This document shows, one piece after another, positions 8,092 to 17,409 of a stretch of DNA of 64,000 nucleotides. The number at the start of each line of letters is the position of its first letter. Within the stretch, counting starts at the first letter, position 1. This DNA is from Streptomyces sp. BA2. GTDB taxonomy: Bacteria; Actinomycetota; Actinomycetes; Streptomycetales; Streptomycetaceae. The position numbers and the translations under genes were made by a program. The stretch covers positions 5,654,001-5,718,000 of the forward strand of contig NZ_WSRO01000002.1 in the NCBI RefSeq assembly GCF_009769735.1, written 5' to 3'. The notes beneath the pieces were generated by a model, which saw nothing but the letters and a program-made list of their open reading frames with translations, was not told the origin of the DNA and did no database searches.

Positions 8092-9072
8092 TTGACTTCC
8101 GCAGCAGTCGTTCTGCCTGATGCCGCTGCGCGCATGGTGCGCGCCGTGGCCGGGCGGCGTGCGCTGCAAGTGGTGCTGTTGCTGGCCGGGTTGCTCGCGC
8201 TGGGTTTCCTGTGCGGCGAGCGCGCGCATGCGGTGGACGCCGTACCGGCTCCGGGGCGTGTGGAGTCGGCACGGTCGGCGGAACCGGTGCGTGAGCGGGC
8301 GGCGGCCGAGCCCTCGCGTGAGCACGCGAAGGAAACCGTGAGCGAGTCCGCACGGGCCGGGCGTGAGGCTGCGCGGGATGGCCACGAGGCCGTGCGTGAT
8401 GCTGCGGTCGAGCCCGTGGCCGATGCCGCCGAGCCCGTGGTCCGGACCGTGCGGGGTGCCGTGCGGCCGGTCGTGGACGGAGTCGCCGGAGGCGCCGGAG
8501 ACATCGGGGGTGCGGGGCAGCGGGTGCTCCCCGAAGCCCCCGGTATGCCTAGCGTCCCCGGCGTCCCCGGCGTCCCCGGCGTCCCCGGCGTCCCCGGCGT
8601 GCCTGAGCTGCCGCAGCCCGGCCCCGGTGCGGGCGATGGCGGCGGTGCGGAGGCCGGCGCCGGGCCCGGGTCATCTCATGCCGGTCAGGGCGAGGCTGCT
8701 TCGCGCACGCACGAGGCGCGGGGCCGGGGTGATTCCTCGTACGGCACAGGCGCCCGCGCCCTCGTCGGTACCGGTACCCGTACCGGTACCGGCGCCACGT
8801 ATCTGGCCGGTCAGCAGGCGAGCGGCGCCGTCTCGGAGGACGCGCACCGCACCGGACACGAGCCGTTCCCGTTTCCGTCCGTGCCCCGCGATCCCGCGCG
8901 GACGCTGGGCGGGCAGTCGGCCGGTGACGGTGGCTCGACGCGGCACGGCGATCCGTGTGCCGCCTCGCTGGACAGCCGTGCGCCGGTGCGGCTTCTGCAG
9001 GGTGCCGGGGCCGGTCAGGTTCCCGCGCAGATCCGCGAACGGCACCGGGACATTCCCGAATTCCCTGGCTAG
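8092..9072 (+). CDS. Secreted repeat-rich protein of unknown function
   Basis: 326 residues from a TTG at 8092 with GAGGAA about 11 bp upstream; ATG 8134 is an alternative. Residues about 20-46 form a signal peptide (ALQVVLLLAGLLALGFLCG...AHA). The mature region starts with charged heptad-like sequence (EPVRERAAAEPSREHAKE...), then a collagen/elastin-like block of GVP units encoded by five exact 9-bp repeats (8554-8598), then a disordered Gly/Thr/His-rich C-terminus. No catalytic motif is visible. A second signal-peptide protein follows after 112 bp. It may be a cell-surface or aerial-hypha-associated protein, which is speculation. Confidence 0.7.
   Translation: MTSAAVVLPDAAARMVRAVAGRRALQVVLLLAGLLALGFLCGERAHAVDAVPAPGRVESARSAEPVRERAAAEPSREHAKETVSESARAGREAARDGHEAVRDAAVEPVADAAEPVVRTVRGAVRPVVDGVAGGAGDIGGAGQRVLPEAPGMPSVPGVPGVPGVPGVPGVPELPQPGPGAGDGGGAEAGAGPGSSHAGQGEAASRTHEARGRGDSSYGTGARALVGTGTRTGTGATYLAGQQASGAVSEDAHRTGHEPFPFPSVPRDPARTLGGQSAGDGGSTRHGDPCAASLDSRAPVRLLQGAGAGQVPAQIRERHRDIPEFPG
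8554..8598 (+). repeat. 9-bp coding minisatellite (GVP repeat)
   Basis: Five consecutive exact copies of gtccccggc encode a Val-Pro-Gly run inside the secreted protein gene. Copy number could vary by slippage without breaking the frame. Confidence 0.9.
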
Positions 9073-9184
9073 GGCAGCCCTTTCCCCGCGAAGACCTGCC
9101 GCGCGGGGGTGGCAATGGTCTGCCCGCCGACCGGACGTATCCGGGTCGGATTCACAGCCAGAGTTCGAAGGATCTGAAGCACGC

Positions 9185-10159
9185 ATGAACAAGAACATCC
9201 GTCGTTCCATCGTCATAGCCGCCGGTGTCACGGGCGCCTGGGCGCTCGGTTCCGCCGCGGCCAGCGCGGACGAGCTGCCGCAGCAGCACTCCGTCGCCCT
9301 GCCGGACAACGCGTCCGCCACGGTCGCCGACGTCACCGGTGACATCGAGCGTGACGTCGCCGACGTCAAGGGCGAGGCGAAGTCCACCGTCACCGAGGCG
9401 AAGTCCACCGTCGCCGAAGCGAAGGCCGCCGCTCCCGAGGCCGCCGCCCCCGAGGCCGACCTCCCCAAGGCCCCCGCGGTCGACACCCCGGACGTCACCG
9501 CCCCCGACGTCACCACCTCCGACGTCACCACCCCCGAGGACTCCGTCGACTACCTCTTCGGCCCGCTCTCCGCCTTCGCCCCGGAGGTCGAAGCCGCCGC
9601 GACGGAGGCCCCCGCGACCGCCACGAAGACCGCCACCCCCATCGCCGACGAGACCGCCGCAGCCGTGCTGCCGCCGGTCGCCGCCACCGCGGTGGACGGT
9701 GCCGTGCCGGTCGCCGGGCAGGCGGTCGGCGACGCCGGCTACCTGGCGCAGGGCGTGGTCGGCGACGTACAGCCGTTCGCGGGCGGGGTCGTCGGCGAGG
9801 TCCCGCCGTTCGCGCAGGGTGTCGTCAGCGATGACGTACAGCCCTTCGCGGGCGGTGTCGTCGGCTCGGTCTCGCCGTTCGTGCAGACCGTCACCGACCA
9901 GGTGCGGCCCGTCGTGCAGGGCGTCGGCGGCAGCGCGGAAGAGCTCGCGTACGGCGTCACGGGCGACGTCCACCCCTTCGCGCACGGTGTCGCCGGCCAG
10001 GTCTCGCCGTTCGCGCAGGACCTGACGGGCACCGTCACCCCCGACGCGCAGTCCCTCGCCGGGAACGCCGTCACGGGCGTCCAGGGCGTGGCCGACTCGG
10101 TCACCCCGAGCTACCTGCCGACGTACGAGCAGGCGTACAACGCGACGTACGCCGTCTGA
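9185..10159 (+). CDS. Secreted protein with PF-containing tandem repeats
   Basis: 324 residues. The ATG at 9185 has GAAGGA 12 bp upstream. It starts MNKNIRRSIVIAAGVTG and has a clear signal peptide ending ASA-DELPQ near residue 27. The middle is Ala/Glu/Thr/Pro-rich and probably disordered. The C-terminal half (about residues 185-300) carries eight or more diverged units of about 12-14 residues, such as VVGDVQPFAGG, VVGEVPPFAQG and GVAGQVSPFAQ. These look like an extracellular binding or assembly module. The reading frame extends far upstream of 9185, but that part is the shadow of the preceding gene. No known family is recognised. Its neighbour is also secreted, so the two may work together at the cell surface. 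Confidence 0.75.
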   Translation: MNKNIRRSIVIAAGVTGAWALGSAAASADELPQQHSVALPDNASATVADVTGDIERDVADVKGEAKSTVTEAKSTVAEAKAAAPEAAAPEADLPKAPAVDTPDVTAPDVTTSDVTTPEDSVDYLFGPLSAFAPEVEAAATEAPATATKTATPIADETAAAVLPPVAATAVDGAVPVAGQAVGDAGYLAQGVVGDVQPFAGGVVGEVPPFAQGVVSDDVQPFAGGVVGSVSPFVQTVTDQVRPVVQGVGGSAEELAYGVTGDVHPFAHGVAGQVSPFAQDLTGTVTPDAQSLAGNAVTGVQGVADSVTPSYLPTYEQAYNATYAV

Positions 10160-10286
10160 CAGCCGGAGCGACAGCCGGAGCAACAGCTGGAGCAACAGCC
10201 CGTGCGGCGGCGCGGGCTGCCGCCCGCAGTGGCTGTTATGGCTGTAGCGGCTTCACCAGCGCTTCACCAGCCGTAACAGGAGCAAA

Positions 10287-10318
10287 CGGGCGGCCCCTGT
10301 CACCACAGGGGCCGCCCG
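10287..10318 (+). terminator. Hairpin terminator after the secreted-protein gene
   Basis: A perfect 14-bp stem (cgggcggcccctgt / acaggggccgcccg) with a 4-base loop, without a T-run, as is common in Streptomyces. It lies in the 394-bp gap before sucC. The rest of that gap holds the presumed sucC promoter (around 10340-10420) and an 11-bp direct repeat gcagcgagatc at 10511-10532; nothing else is evident. Confidence 0.85.
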
Positions 10319-10553
10319 CCCTCTGTCCGCATCCGCAATCTGTGACAGTCATCACCGCCCAAATGTGATCTGCGATTTAGGGACCTACGGCCCACGGCGA
10401 TAACCTGCGAGACGGACATGCCGCGTACCGGACTCCGTCCTACGCCTCCCTTGTGACAGCGCAGTCACGTTGCCCTCCGCGGCACGCCCACGCAGACAGC
10501 TGACCACAAAGCAGCGAGATCGCAGCGAGATCACGGAAAAGGGACGGACGCGC

Positions 10554-11732
10554 GTGGACCTGTTCGAGTACCAGGCGAGGGACCTCTTCGCCAAGCACGG
10601 TGTACCGGTGCTGGCCGGTGAAGTCATCGACACGCCTGAGGCGGCGCGCGAGGCCACCGAACGACTGGGCGGCAAGTCGGTCGTCAAGGCGCAGGTGAAG
10701 GTCGGTGGCCGCGGCAAGGCCGGCGGCGTGAAGCTGGCCGACAACCCGGACGAGGCCGTCGCTCGCGCGACGGACATCCTCGGGATGGACATCAAGGGCC
10801 ACACGGTCCACAAGGTGATGATCGCCGAGCTGTCTCCCGAGATCGAGGCGGAGTACTACGTCTCGTACCTCCTCGACCGCACCAACCGCACCTTCCTCGC
10901 CATGGCGTCGGTGCAGGGCGGCATGGACATCGAGGAGGTCGCGGAGAAGACCCCCGAGGCCCTCGCGAAGGTCCCGGTCAACGCCGTCGAGGGCGTGAAC
11001 ATCGAGAAGGCCCGCGAGATCGTGGCCCAGGCGAAGTTCCCGGCCGAGGTGGCCGAGGGTGTCGCCGAGGCGATGGTGACCCTGTGGGACACCTTCGTCG
11101 CCGAGGACGCGCTCCTCGTCGAGGTCAACCCCCTCGTCAAGACCAAGGACGGCCGCATCCTGGCCCTTGACGGCAAGGTCTCGCTCGACGAGAACGCCGA
11201 CTTCCGCCAGGCCGACCACGAGGCCCTCGAGGACAAGGACGCAGCCAACCCGCTCGAGGCTGCTGCCAAGGCCAAGAACCTCAACTACGTGAAGCTCGAC
11301 GGCGAGGTCGGCATCATCGGCAACGGCGCGGGTCTCGTCATGAGCACCCTCGACGTCGTCGCGTACGCCGGTGAGGCGCACGACAACGTCAAGCCCGCCA
11401 ACTTCCTCGACATCGGCGGCGGCGCCTCGGCCGAGGTCATGGCGAACGGCCTGGAGATCATCCTCGGCGACCCGGACGTCAAGTCCGTCTTCGTCAACGT
11501 CTTCGGTGGCATCACCGCGTGCGACGAGGTCGCCAACGGCATCGTCCAGGCGCTGGAGCTCCTCAAGTCCAAGGGCGAGGAAGTCACCAAGCCCCTGGTC
11601 GTGCGCCTCGACGGCAACAACGCGGAGCTGGGTCGCAAGATCCTGAGCGACGCCAACCACCCGCTCGTGCAGCGCGTGGACACCATGGACGGCGCGGCCG
11701 ACAAGGCCGCCGAGCTCGCGGCCGCGAAGTAA
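10554..11732 (+). CDS. sucC: Succinyl-CoA synthetase (ADP-forming) beta subunit
   Basis: 392 residues, the usual SucC length. It starts with a GTG ([19 protein letters not shown]), with aaaaggga about 10 bp upstream. The ATP-grasp N-terminal domain shows [18 protein letters not shown] and EVNPLV; the C-terminal ligase-CoA domain shows [14 protein letters not shown] and NVFGGI. With SucD it converts succinyl-CoA plus phosphate and ADP to succinate, CoA and ATP in the TCA cycle, in the cytoplasm. sucD follows after 22 bp, so the two are co-transcribed. A strong hairpin upstream insulates the pair, implying its own promoter in 10320-10550. Confidence 0.97.
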   Translation: MDLFEYQARDLFAKHGVPVLAGEVIDTPEAAREATERLGGKSVVKAQVKVGGRGKAGGVKLADNPDEAVARATDILGMDIKGHTVHKVMIAELSPEIEAEYYVSYLLDRTNRTFLAMASVQGGMDIEEVAEKTPEALAKVPVNAVEGVNIEKAREIVAQAKFPAEVAEGVAEAMVTLWDTFVAEDALLVEVNPLVKTKDGRILALDGKVSLDENADFRQADHEALEDKDAANPLEAAAKAKNLNYVKLDGEVGIIGNGAGLVMSTLDVVAYAGEAHDNVKPANFLDIGGGASAEVMANGLEIILGDPDVKSVFVNVFGGITACDEVANGIVQALELLKSKGEEVTKPLVVRLDGNNAELGRKILSDANHPLVQRVDTMDGAADKAAELAAAK

Positions 11733-11754
11733 GGGAAGAGGTTAAGACACCACC

Positions 11755-12639
11755 ATGGCTATCTTCCTCAACAAGGACAGCAAGGTCATCGTCCAGGGCA
11801 TGACCGGTGCCACGGGCATGAAGCACACCAAGCTCATGCTGGGTGACGGCACGAACATCGTCGGCGGCGTGAACCCGCGCAAGGCGGGCACGAAGGTCGA
11901 CTTCGACGGCACCGAGGTACCGGTCTTCGGCTCGGTCAAGGAGGCCATGGAGGCCACGGGCGCCAACGTGTCCGTCCTCTTCGTGCCGCCGGCCTTCTCC
12001 AAGGCCGCCGTCGTCGAGGCGATCGACGCCGAGATCCCCCTCGCCGTCGTCATCACCGAAGGCATCGCCGTCCACGACTCCGCCGCCTTCTGGGCGTACG
12101 CGAAGTCGAAGGGCAACAAGACCCGCATCATCGGCCCGAACTGCCCCGGTCTCATCACCCCGGGCCAGTCGAACGCCGGCATCATCCCGGGCGACATCAC
12201 GAAGCCGGGCCGCATCGGTCTGGTCTCGAAGTCCGGCACGCTGACGTACCAGATGATGTACGAGCTCCGTGACATCGGCTTCTCGTCGGCCGTCGGCATC
12301 GGTGGCGACCCGGTCATCGGCACGACGCACATCGACGCCCTCGAGGCGTTCGAGGCCGACCCCGACACCGACCTGATCGTCATGATCGGCGAGATCGGCG
12401 GCGACGCCGAGGAGCGTGCGGCGGACTACATCAAGGCCAACGTGACGAAGCCGGTCGTCGGCTACGTCGCCGGCTTCACCGCGCCCGAGGGCAAGACCAT
12501 GGGCCACGCCGGCGCCATCGTCTCCGGCTCCTCCGGCACGGCTGCCGCGAAGAAGGAAGCGCTTGAGGCTGCGGGCGTCAAGGTCGGCAAGACGCCGACC
12601 GAGACGGCGAAGCTGGCGCGGGCGATTCTGGCCGGCTGA
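11755..12639 (+). CDS. sucD: Succinyl-CoA synthetase alpha subunit
   Basis: 294 residues, typical for SucD. A gggaagagg ribosome-binding site lies upstream. The CoA-binding Rossmann domain begins [18 protein letters not shown], and the phosphorylated active-site histidine is in [13 protein letters not shown] near residue 245. It forms the TCA-cycle ligase with SucC encoded directly upstream. Transcription ends at the strong hairpin about 20 bp after the stop codon. Confidence 0.97.
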   Translation: MAIFLNKDSKVIVQGMTGATGMKHTKLMLGDGTNIVGGVNPRKAGTKVDFDGTEVPVFGSVKEAMEATGANVSVLFVPPAFSKAAVVEAIDAEIPLAVVITEGIAVHDSAAFWAYAKSKGNKTRIIGPNCPGLITPGQSNAGIIPGDITKPGRIGLVSKSGTLTYQMMYELRDIGFSSAVGIGGDPVIGTTHIDALEAFEADPDTDLIVMIGEIGGDAEERAADYIKANVTKPVVGYVAGFTAPEGKTMGHAGAIVSGSSGTAAAKKEALEAAGVKVGKTPTETAKLARAILAG

Positions 12640-12661
12640 AGCTTGGCCTGAGCCTTTGAAG

Positions 12662-12706
12662 GTGGGCCCGCATCTCTCTCACGAGAGGTGCGGGCCCACT
12701 TTTTTT
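12662..12706 (+). terminator. Intrinsic terminator of sucCD
   Basis: A 17-bp stem (12662-12678 with 12683-12699, one mismatch) and a 4-base loop, followed by a run of seven T. This is the best classical Rho-independent terminator in the window. It faces the convergent minus-strand regulator gene ending at 12750. Confidence 0.95.
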
Positions 12707-12749
12707 GTCTGCACGCTGACTGTGGCTGGTCGCGCAGTTCCCCGCGCCC

Positions 12750-13976
12750 CTAACGGAGCTGCGGTGTCAGTCTCTCCGGGCCGCTCGACAAGTCCTCGCG
12801 CAGCTTCTTGTGGAGGATCTGGTCCGCGTACGTCAGGTGCCCCGGGCCCATCCGGGGCGGTACGCCGCTGATGGCCTTGCCCGGGGCCTGGGGTGGCTCG
12901 TAGTGCGTGGGGGCCGTTCGCAGGGTGAGGGCCGTCGCGCCGACGATCAGGGCGGTGAAGGCGATCGCCGCGCGGGTCCAGAACCGGGCGCGGTGCTCGC
13001 TCCCGGTGCGTACGCGGCCCGCGTTCGGGGGGCGCAGTTTCTCCGCTCTGCAGAGTTCGCCGAGGCGCTGGGGCAGGGCGTCGGGCGTCGCCGCGAGTTC
13101 GGGGAGCTTCTCGGCCATCGTCTCGCGCGCGTTGAGGAGACGGTTGGCCGCCGCGGGCGTGCTCGCCTCCGTCTCGGCCGCGGTCTCGGGCAGGTCGAGC
13201 CCGACGCCGTCGTAGAGCAGGAGGGTGCGGCGCTGCGCGGGCGGCAGGCTCATCAGCACCTTGAGGAAGGCGCGGTCGGCCGCCTCGGCGGGCGGGGCGT
13301 CGGGCTGCCGGTGGGTGGGGCGGAGGCGGTGCCAGGGGGACATCGCGTACTCGTACGCCGCCGCGCGGACCCAGCCCGCCGGGTCACGGTCGACGGCGAC
13401 CTCGGGCCAGCGCTGCCAGGCGAGCTGGAAGGCGCGCTCCACGGACTCCTGGGCGAGGGTGCGGCGGCCGGTCAGGAGGTAGGTCTGGCGTACGAGGCCG
13501 GGGGCGCAGGTCGCGCAGAGCGTGTCGAAGGCTTCGGCGGGGGTCGCCCCCGGCGTGGGCGCGGACGGCTCCGGTTCGGGCTTCGCCCCGGCCTTCGGCT
13601 CGGGCCGGGCGACGGCCGGTGCGCCTGCCACTGGCTCGGGCGGGGCGTGGCCGTTCATCGCCGCGCCCACCGGGATGCGCTCGGGGGACTTGCCGCCCTT
13701 GGTGTCGACGGCCGAATCCGGGTCCTTGGCCCAGCTGGGGCGGCGTACGGAAGGTTTGTCGGCGACCGTCTGCTCGTTCGCGATCTCGGCCAGCAGCTTC
13801 GCGTAGATGCCACGCCTGCGGCCGCTCGGAGTCGAGCGGCCCGACTCCCAGGAGCGGACGGTCTCCCGGGTGACGCCCACCTTCGCGGCGATCGCGGCCT
13901 GGCTCAGGTGCTTCGCCTCGCGCAGACGCCGGCGTTCCTTGGGGGACGGCAACGGGGTGGCAGGGCTCTGGGTCAT
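12750..13976 (-). CDS. HTH (XRE) protein fused to ECF-sigma-like region and membrane anchor
   Basis: 408 residues, start ATG at 13976 with GGAGAG upstream. Residues about 12-65 form an XRE helix-turn-helix (HLSQAAIAAKVGVTRETVRSW). After a Pro/Ala linker, residues about 150-225 read like ECF sigma region 2 (FDTLCATCAPGLVRQTYLLTG, then DPAGWVRAAAYEYA). Residues about 240-295 read like region 4 (MSLPPAQRRTLLLYDGVGLD...). A single transmembrane helix (AAIAFTALIVGATALTL) near residue 340 precedes a short extracytoplasmic tail. I see this order directly; calling the middle part sigma-like is inference, and it may be degenerate and no longer bind core polymerase. It is divergent from perM over an AT-rich 150-bp promoter region. 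Confidence 0.8.
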   Translation of the reverse strand: MTQSPATPLPSPKERRRLREAKHLSQAAIAAKVGVTRETVRSWESGRSTPSGRRRGIYAKLLAEIANEQTVADKPSVRRPSWAKDPDSAVDTKGGKSPERIPVGAAMNGHAPPEPVAGAPAVARPEPKAGAKPEPEPSAPTPGATPAEAFDTLCATCAPGLVRQTYLLTGRRTLAQESVERAFQLAWQRWPEVAVDRDPAGWVRAAAYEYAMSPWHRLRPTHRQPDAPPAEAADRAFLKVLMSLPPAQRRTLLLYDGVGLDLPETAAETEASTPAAANRLLNARETMAEKLPELAATPDALPQRLGELCRAEKLRPPNAGRVRTGSEHRARFWTRAAIAFTALIVGATALTLRTAPTHYEPPQAPGKAISGVPPRMGPGHLTYADQILHKKLREDLSSGPERLTPQLR

Positions 13977-14126
13977 GTCGGACTCTCCGCGCCGTGGGCC
14001 GTGGGCCTTCGTGCGGCGGGCAGCAGGGCGCGGCCGATCCGCCGTACGAAAAAGTACATAAACGTATATTGAGCGACACATCCGGTATTCGCCTGTTACG
14101 GGGAGAAAGCGCGTGTCGTTGGGAGC
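13977..14126. promoter_or_regulatory. Divergent promoter region of the XRE/sigma-like gene and perM
   Basis: The stretch around 14044-14076 is unusually AT-rich for this genome, with repeated gtac/gtat/cgta half-sites (for example aaaaagtacataaacgtata). On the minus strand TATACG and TATGTA are possible -10 elements. Autoregulation by the adjacent XRE-type protein is plausible but unproven. Confidence 0.45.
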
Positions 14127-15731
14127 ATGGCGGGTGTGACTCAAATCACCGACCGCAGCTCACCGTTGCCGCCCCTCAAGCCGCTGATCGAGCGGGCCCG
14201 TGACCGCTCACCCGGACTGGCGACGTGCCTGTTCGGCGGCGCCGTCGCGGCCGGGCTCGGCCTGGGCTCGTGTGCCGTCCTGGTGATGGTCCTCTGGATC
14301 AGCTCGCCCTATCCGGACAGCGGGCCCGACGGGGCGCTGCACGTCGCGGCCTCGGTGTGGCTGATCGCCCACGGCACGGAGCTGATCAGGACGGACACGC
14401 TCTCCGGGGCTCCCGCGCCGGTCGGTGTCACGCCCCTGCTCCTGATGGTGCTGCCGGGCTGGCTCGCGCACCGGGCGGCGCGGGACGCGGCGGATCCGGA
14501 GGGGCGGGGCCTGGCGCCGCGGACCGCGTGGTGCGGGGTGGTGGGCGGCTATCTGCTGGTCGGCGCCGCCGCGACGCTGTACGCCGCCGGGGGCGAGCTG
14601 CGGCCGTCGTGGCCGAGCGCGGTCATGCACCTGCCGGTGCTGGTGGCGGGTGCGGCGGCGGTGGGGGTGTGGACGGCGATCGGGCGGCCCCGGAAGCCGC
14701 TGCCGGGCGTGGTGCGGGGCGGTCTGAGCGCGCTGCCCACGGCGGTACGTCCCTTCCTCGTACGTCGACACGTCCGCGCCGTCACGCGGGCCGGAGCGGC
14801 GGGGGCGGTGGTGCTCGTCGGCGGTGGAGCGCTCCTGGTCGCGGTGTCCCTCGCCCTGCACGGCGGCCTGGCGAGGGCGTCGTTCGCGCAGGTCACGGAC
14901 GTGTGGTCGGGACGCTTCGCGGTGCTGCTGCTCGCCGTGGCGCTGGTGCCGAACGCGGCGGTGTGGGGTGCGGCGTACGGCCTCGGCCCCGGCTTCGCGC
15001 TCGGCACGGGGGGCGTGGCGGGGCCGCTCGCGGTGACCTCGGGCCCGATGCTGCCGGCGTTCCCGCTGCTCGCCGCGGTACCGGCGGAGGGGCCGGGGTC
15101 GCCGTTGACGTGGGCGGCGGGCGGGGTGCCGCTGGCGGCGGGGATCGCGGTCGCGTGGTTCACGGCGGGGGCGGCGGCGCCTGTCCGCGGGGAGCGGGAC
15201 GGGGCGTGGTCCCGGGGGCGGACGGCGCTGGTGGCCGTGGCGGCGGCGGCGCTGTGCGGGGCTTCCATGGCGGGGCTCGCGGCGCTGGCGGGAGGCCCGA
15301 TGGGGGTGGCCGCCCTGGCCGACTTCGGGCCGGTGTGGTGGCAGGCGGGGCCGGCGGCGCTGGGGTGGACGGGGGCGGTGGGGGTGCCGTTCGCCTTGCT
15401 GGCGCGGGCCTGGCGCTTGCGGACGCGGCGGGCTGCGCCCCGCTGGACGTGGCTGCCGAGCCTGCGGCTGCGGGGCCTGCGGCTGGCGAGGCCACGTCTT
15501 CCCCAGCTGAACCTGCGGGCCCCTCGTCTGCGCCTCCCGCGGGTCCCTCGCCGCCGGCAGAAGCCGGTGCCGCCGGCGCTGCCTGCGCCGGAGCCGTTCG
15601 AGCCTTACGACTTCCTGCCTCATTCGCCTGCGGCGGGCGTGACGGACGACTGGCACAGCGAGGCGTCCCGCGAGGCTCGCTGGGCGGCCCTGAGAAACGC
15701 GAACCCGGAGGAACGGCCTCCGGGGGCCTGA
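14127..15731 (+). CDS. perM: PerM-like polytopic membrane protein (DUF6350)
   Basis: 534 residues with about nine hydrophobic segments (for example [20 protein letters not shown]) and a long basic Arg/Leu/Pro-rich cytoplasmic tail ending near EPFDFLPH-like acidic sequence. I recognise it as DUF6350, the family of mycobacterial PerM, a membrane protein linked to cell division and persistence. The context supports this: in Mycobacterium tuberculosis perM also sits between sucCD and purN-purH. The start at 14127 is preceded by a weak ttggga site. The 590-bp region after the stop is non-coding and repetitive. Confidence 0.8.
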   Translation: MAGVTQITDRSSPLPPLKPLIERARDRSPGLATCLFGGAVAAGLGLGSCAVLVMVLWISSPYPDSGPDGALHVAASVWLIAHGTELIRTDTLSGAPAPVGVTPLLLMVLPGWLAHRAARDAADPEGRGLAPRTAWCGVVGGYLLVGAAATLYAAGGELRPSWPSAVMHLPVLVAGAAAVGVWTAIGRPRKPLPGVVRGGLSALPTAVRPFLVRRHVRAVTRAGAAGAVVLVGGGALLVAVSLALHGGLARASFAQVTDVWSGRFAVLLLAVALVPNAAVWGAAYGLGPGFALGTGGVAGPLAVTSGPMLPAFPLLAAVPAEGPGSPLTWAAGGVPLAAGIAVAWFTAGAAAPVRGERDGAWSRGRTALVAVAAAALCGASMAGLAALAGGPMGVAALADFGPVWWQAGPAALGWTGAVGVPFALLARAWRLRTRRAAPRWTWLPSLRLRGLRLARPRLPQLNLRAPRLRLPRVPRRRQKPVPPALPAPEPFEPYDFLPHSPAAGVTDDWHSEASREARWAALRNANPEERPPGA

Positions 15732-15915
15732 GGGGGCGGGGCGCTGCCGGGGGCGCAGGGGCGCAGGGGCGCCGGGTGCCTGTGCCCCTGCGGCGCGGGC
15801 GGGCGGGGCCCCGCTGTGCCCCTGCCGCGCGGGGGCGGGTTCGCCTGTGACCCTGCGGCGCGGCCCCGTGGGGCCCTGCCGCGGGGGCGCCCGGCTGCTC
15901 CCGCCCCGCCACCAA

Positions 15916-15967
15916 GCCCGCCGCTTCGCGGCGGATCTTTCCCGCCCACCCACCCGATTACCCCGCA
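15916..15967 (-). repeat. Dispersed hairpin plus G-run module, locus 1, copy A (minus orientation)
   Basis: On the minus strand: ctgcgggg, a caatcgggtgggtgggcggg segment with one base differing, a short spacer, and ccgccgcgaagcggcgg, a tight palindrome able to form a hairpin. The G-run at 15941-15955 fits a four-stack G-quadruplex with one-base loops. Oriented opposite to copies B and C. Confidence 0.85.
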
Positions 15968-16013
15968 GTGCCCCGGCCTCGCGAAGCGGGCTCAGGTGGC
16001 GGAGGTGCAGAGG

Positions 16014-16067
16014 CTGCGGGGCAATCGGGTGGGTGGGCGGGGAGAACCCGCCGCGAAGCGGCGGGCT
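16014..16067 (+). repeat. Dispersed hairpin plus G-run module, locus 1, copy B
   Basis: Same order as copy A: ctgcgggg, the G-run (four G-tracts at 16027-16042), then the ccgccgcgaagcggcgg hairpin. It is followed 75 bp downstream by copy C in direct orientation. Confidence 0.9.
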
Positions 16068-16088
16068 TGGTGGCGGAGGCGACAGACG

Positions 16089-16142
16089 CTGCGGGGCAAT
16101 CGGGTGGGTGGGCGGGGAGAATCCGCCGCGAAGCGGCGGGCT
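16089..16142 (+). repeat. Dispersed hairpin plus G-run module, locus 1, copy C
   Basis: Nearly identical to copy B over 54 bp, with a c-to-t change just before the hairpin. G-tracts lie at 16102-16117. The hairpin could also act as a terminator for plus-strand transcripts from perM. Confidence 0.9.
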
Positions 16143-16324
16143 AGTGAAGCCGACCCACAGGCGAGAAAAATAGCCGGGCCCGCCCCGCCCAGGCAGGCCC
16201 CAACCAAGTCAGCCCCCGGCCAGGCCAGGCCAGCTCAGCCCCAACCAGGTCAGCCCCTGCCCCGGCCAGCCAGGCCAGGGCCCCGGGCAAGGCCAGCCCC
16301 GGCCAGGCAGGCCCCCGGCCAGGA

Positions 16325-17143
16325 TCAGTCGCGCTCTGCGAGCAGAGGGCGCAACTGCTTCGGCAGGAGGTCTTCGCACTGCTGCTTCGACTGGCTCGTG
16401 AGCGCGTCGTTAACGCACGTGTAGTAGTCCCGGTACACCAGCTGCGCAGCGAACGTCGCCGCCACCATCGCCAGAGCCAGCGACGCCGTCACCAGGCCGC
16501 TGACCGCCGCCGTGGTCTGCGGCTTCGTGCTCGCGGGGTCGGCCGCGGGCTGCTTGGTGACCGGCGCCGTCGGGTCCGGCTGCTTCGGCTTCGCCCGCAG
16601 CGAGCTGATGCCCCAGTTCAGCGCGAGCGCGCCCAGGAGCAGGGCCACGTACCGCCAGCCGAAGAGGGCGAAGAAGAAGGCCCACATGCCCGAGAGCAGG
16701 GCGTACCGAGCGCGGCGCTGAGCCGGGTCCGTCGGGTCCCAGCGCATGCCGCCGCCGGTGCCGGAGGGCCCGTCGGGGCCCTGCCCGCCCTCCTTGCCGG
16801 GGCGCTCGCCGAAGCCGCCGCCCTGGGAGCGGCCGGGCTGCCGGTCGCTCCACTGGCTGCCCCAGGGGGAACGCCCCCGGCCGTCCGACGAGTCGGGGCT
16901 TTCGCCGCCGTTGCCGGGGCGGGGCCGCCACGGTTGGTCAGGGGTTCCCTCCGGCGGCGGCGCGAAGGGGTTGTCGTCGTCCTTCTTCTTCCCGGAGCCC
17001 GAGGAGTCGGAGGAACCCGAGTCCTGGGAGCCCTGCGGCGGGGACGACGGGCGGCCGTCGCGCAGCAGCGTCGAGCCGCGCTCCCCTGCGTGCGTCGAAC
17101 CGAACGCGAAGGACAGCGGGAGGCGGAGGCTACGGTCCGGCAT
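16325..17143 (-). CDS. Membrane protein with long disordered N-terminus
   Basis: 272 residues. The first 130 or so are Ser/Pro/Gly/Asp-rich with KKKDDD and many Gly-Arg-Ser patches, probably cytoplasmic and disordered. The C-terminal half has three hydrophobic segments (SGMWAFFFALFGWRYVALLL, GALALNWGISSL, VTASLALAMVAATFAAQLVY) and a short tail with two cysteines (YYTCVNDAL, QQCEDLL). I do not recognise a named family; similar integral membrane proteins lie next to purN in other streptomycetes (from memory). The start at 17143 is the first ATG and may be too far upstream. It is divergent from purN, sharing a 266-bp region. Function is unknown. Confidence 0.7.
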   Translation of the reverse strand: MPDRSLRLPLSFAFGSTHAGERGSTLLRDGRPSSPPQGSQDSGSSDSSGSGKKKDDDNPFAPPPEGTPDQPWRPRPGNGGESPDSSDGRGRSPWGSQWSDRQPGRSQGGGFGERPGKEGGQGPDGPSGTGGGMRWDPTDPAQRRARYALLSGMWAFFFALFGWRYVALLLGALALNWGISSLRAKPKQPDPTAPVTKQPAADPASTKPQTTAAVSGLVTASLALAMVAATFAAQLVYRDYYTCVNDALTSQSKQQCEDLLPKQLRPLLAERD

Positions 17144-17409
17144 CAGGTGTGCGTCTTCCCCTTGGTCGAGCGAACTTGGCGAGCGAGCTTCTGGACGGTG
17201 TCCACGTCGGCGTCCACCTCGGCGTCCACGTCGGTGTGACGTTCTGGTGCAGACGCTACCTTCCGGCCGCGCCCCCGTCCCGTGAGGGGCCGCACCGTGT
17301 GCCGGTATCGTTGCTGACGGTCGGCCGCTTCGTAGAGTTCCCCGTATCGCGGGGGGCGAAGCCTTTGTACGACCCTACAAAGACGCACCTCCCGAGAAAG
17401 GGCCCCGCT

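Larger units (their letters stand above)
15732..16324. other. Non-coding repeat-rich gap
   Basis: 593 bp without a supported gene. It contains three copies of a hairpin/G-run module (annotated separately) and, at about 16165-16320, a degenerate run of caggcc/cccaacca units. Low-complexity frames are open here on both strands, but none has a ribosome-binding site or protein-like composition. Confidence 0.8.

Noticed and set aside
17144..17409. Possible riboswitch before purN-purH
   Set aside because: GC-rich potential stems exist, but none of the conserved ZTP elements is found.
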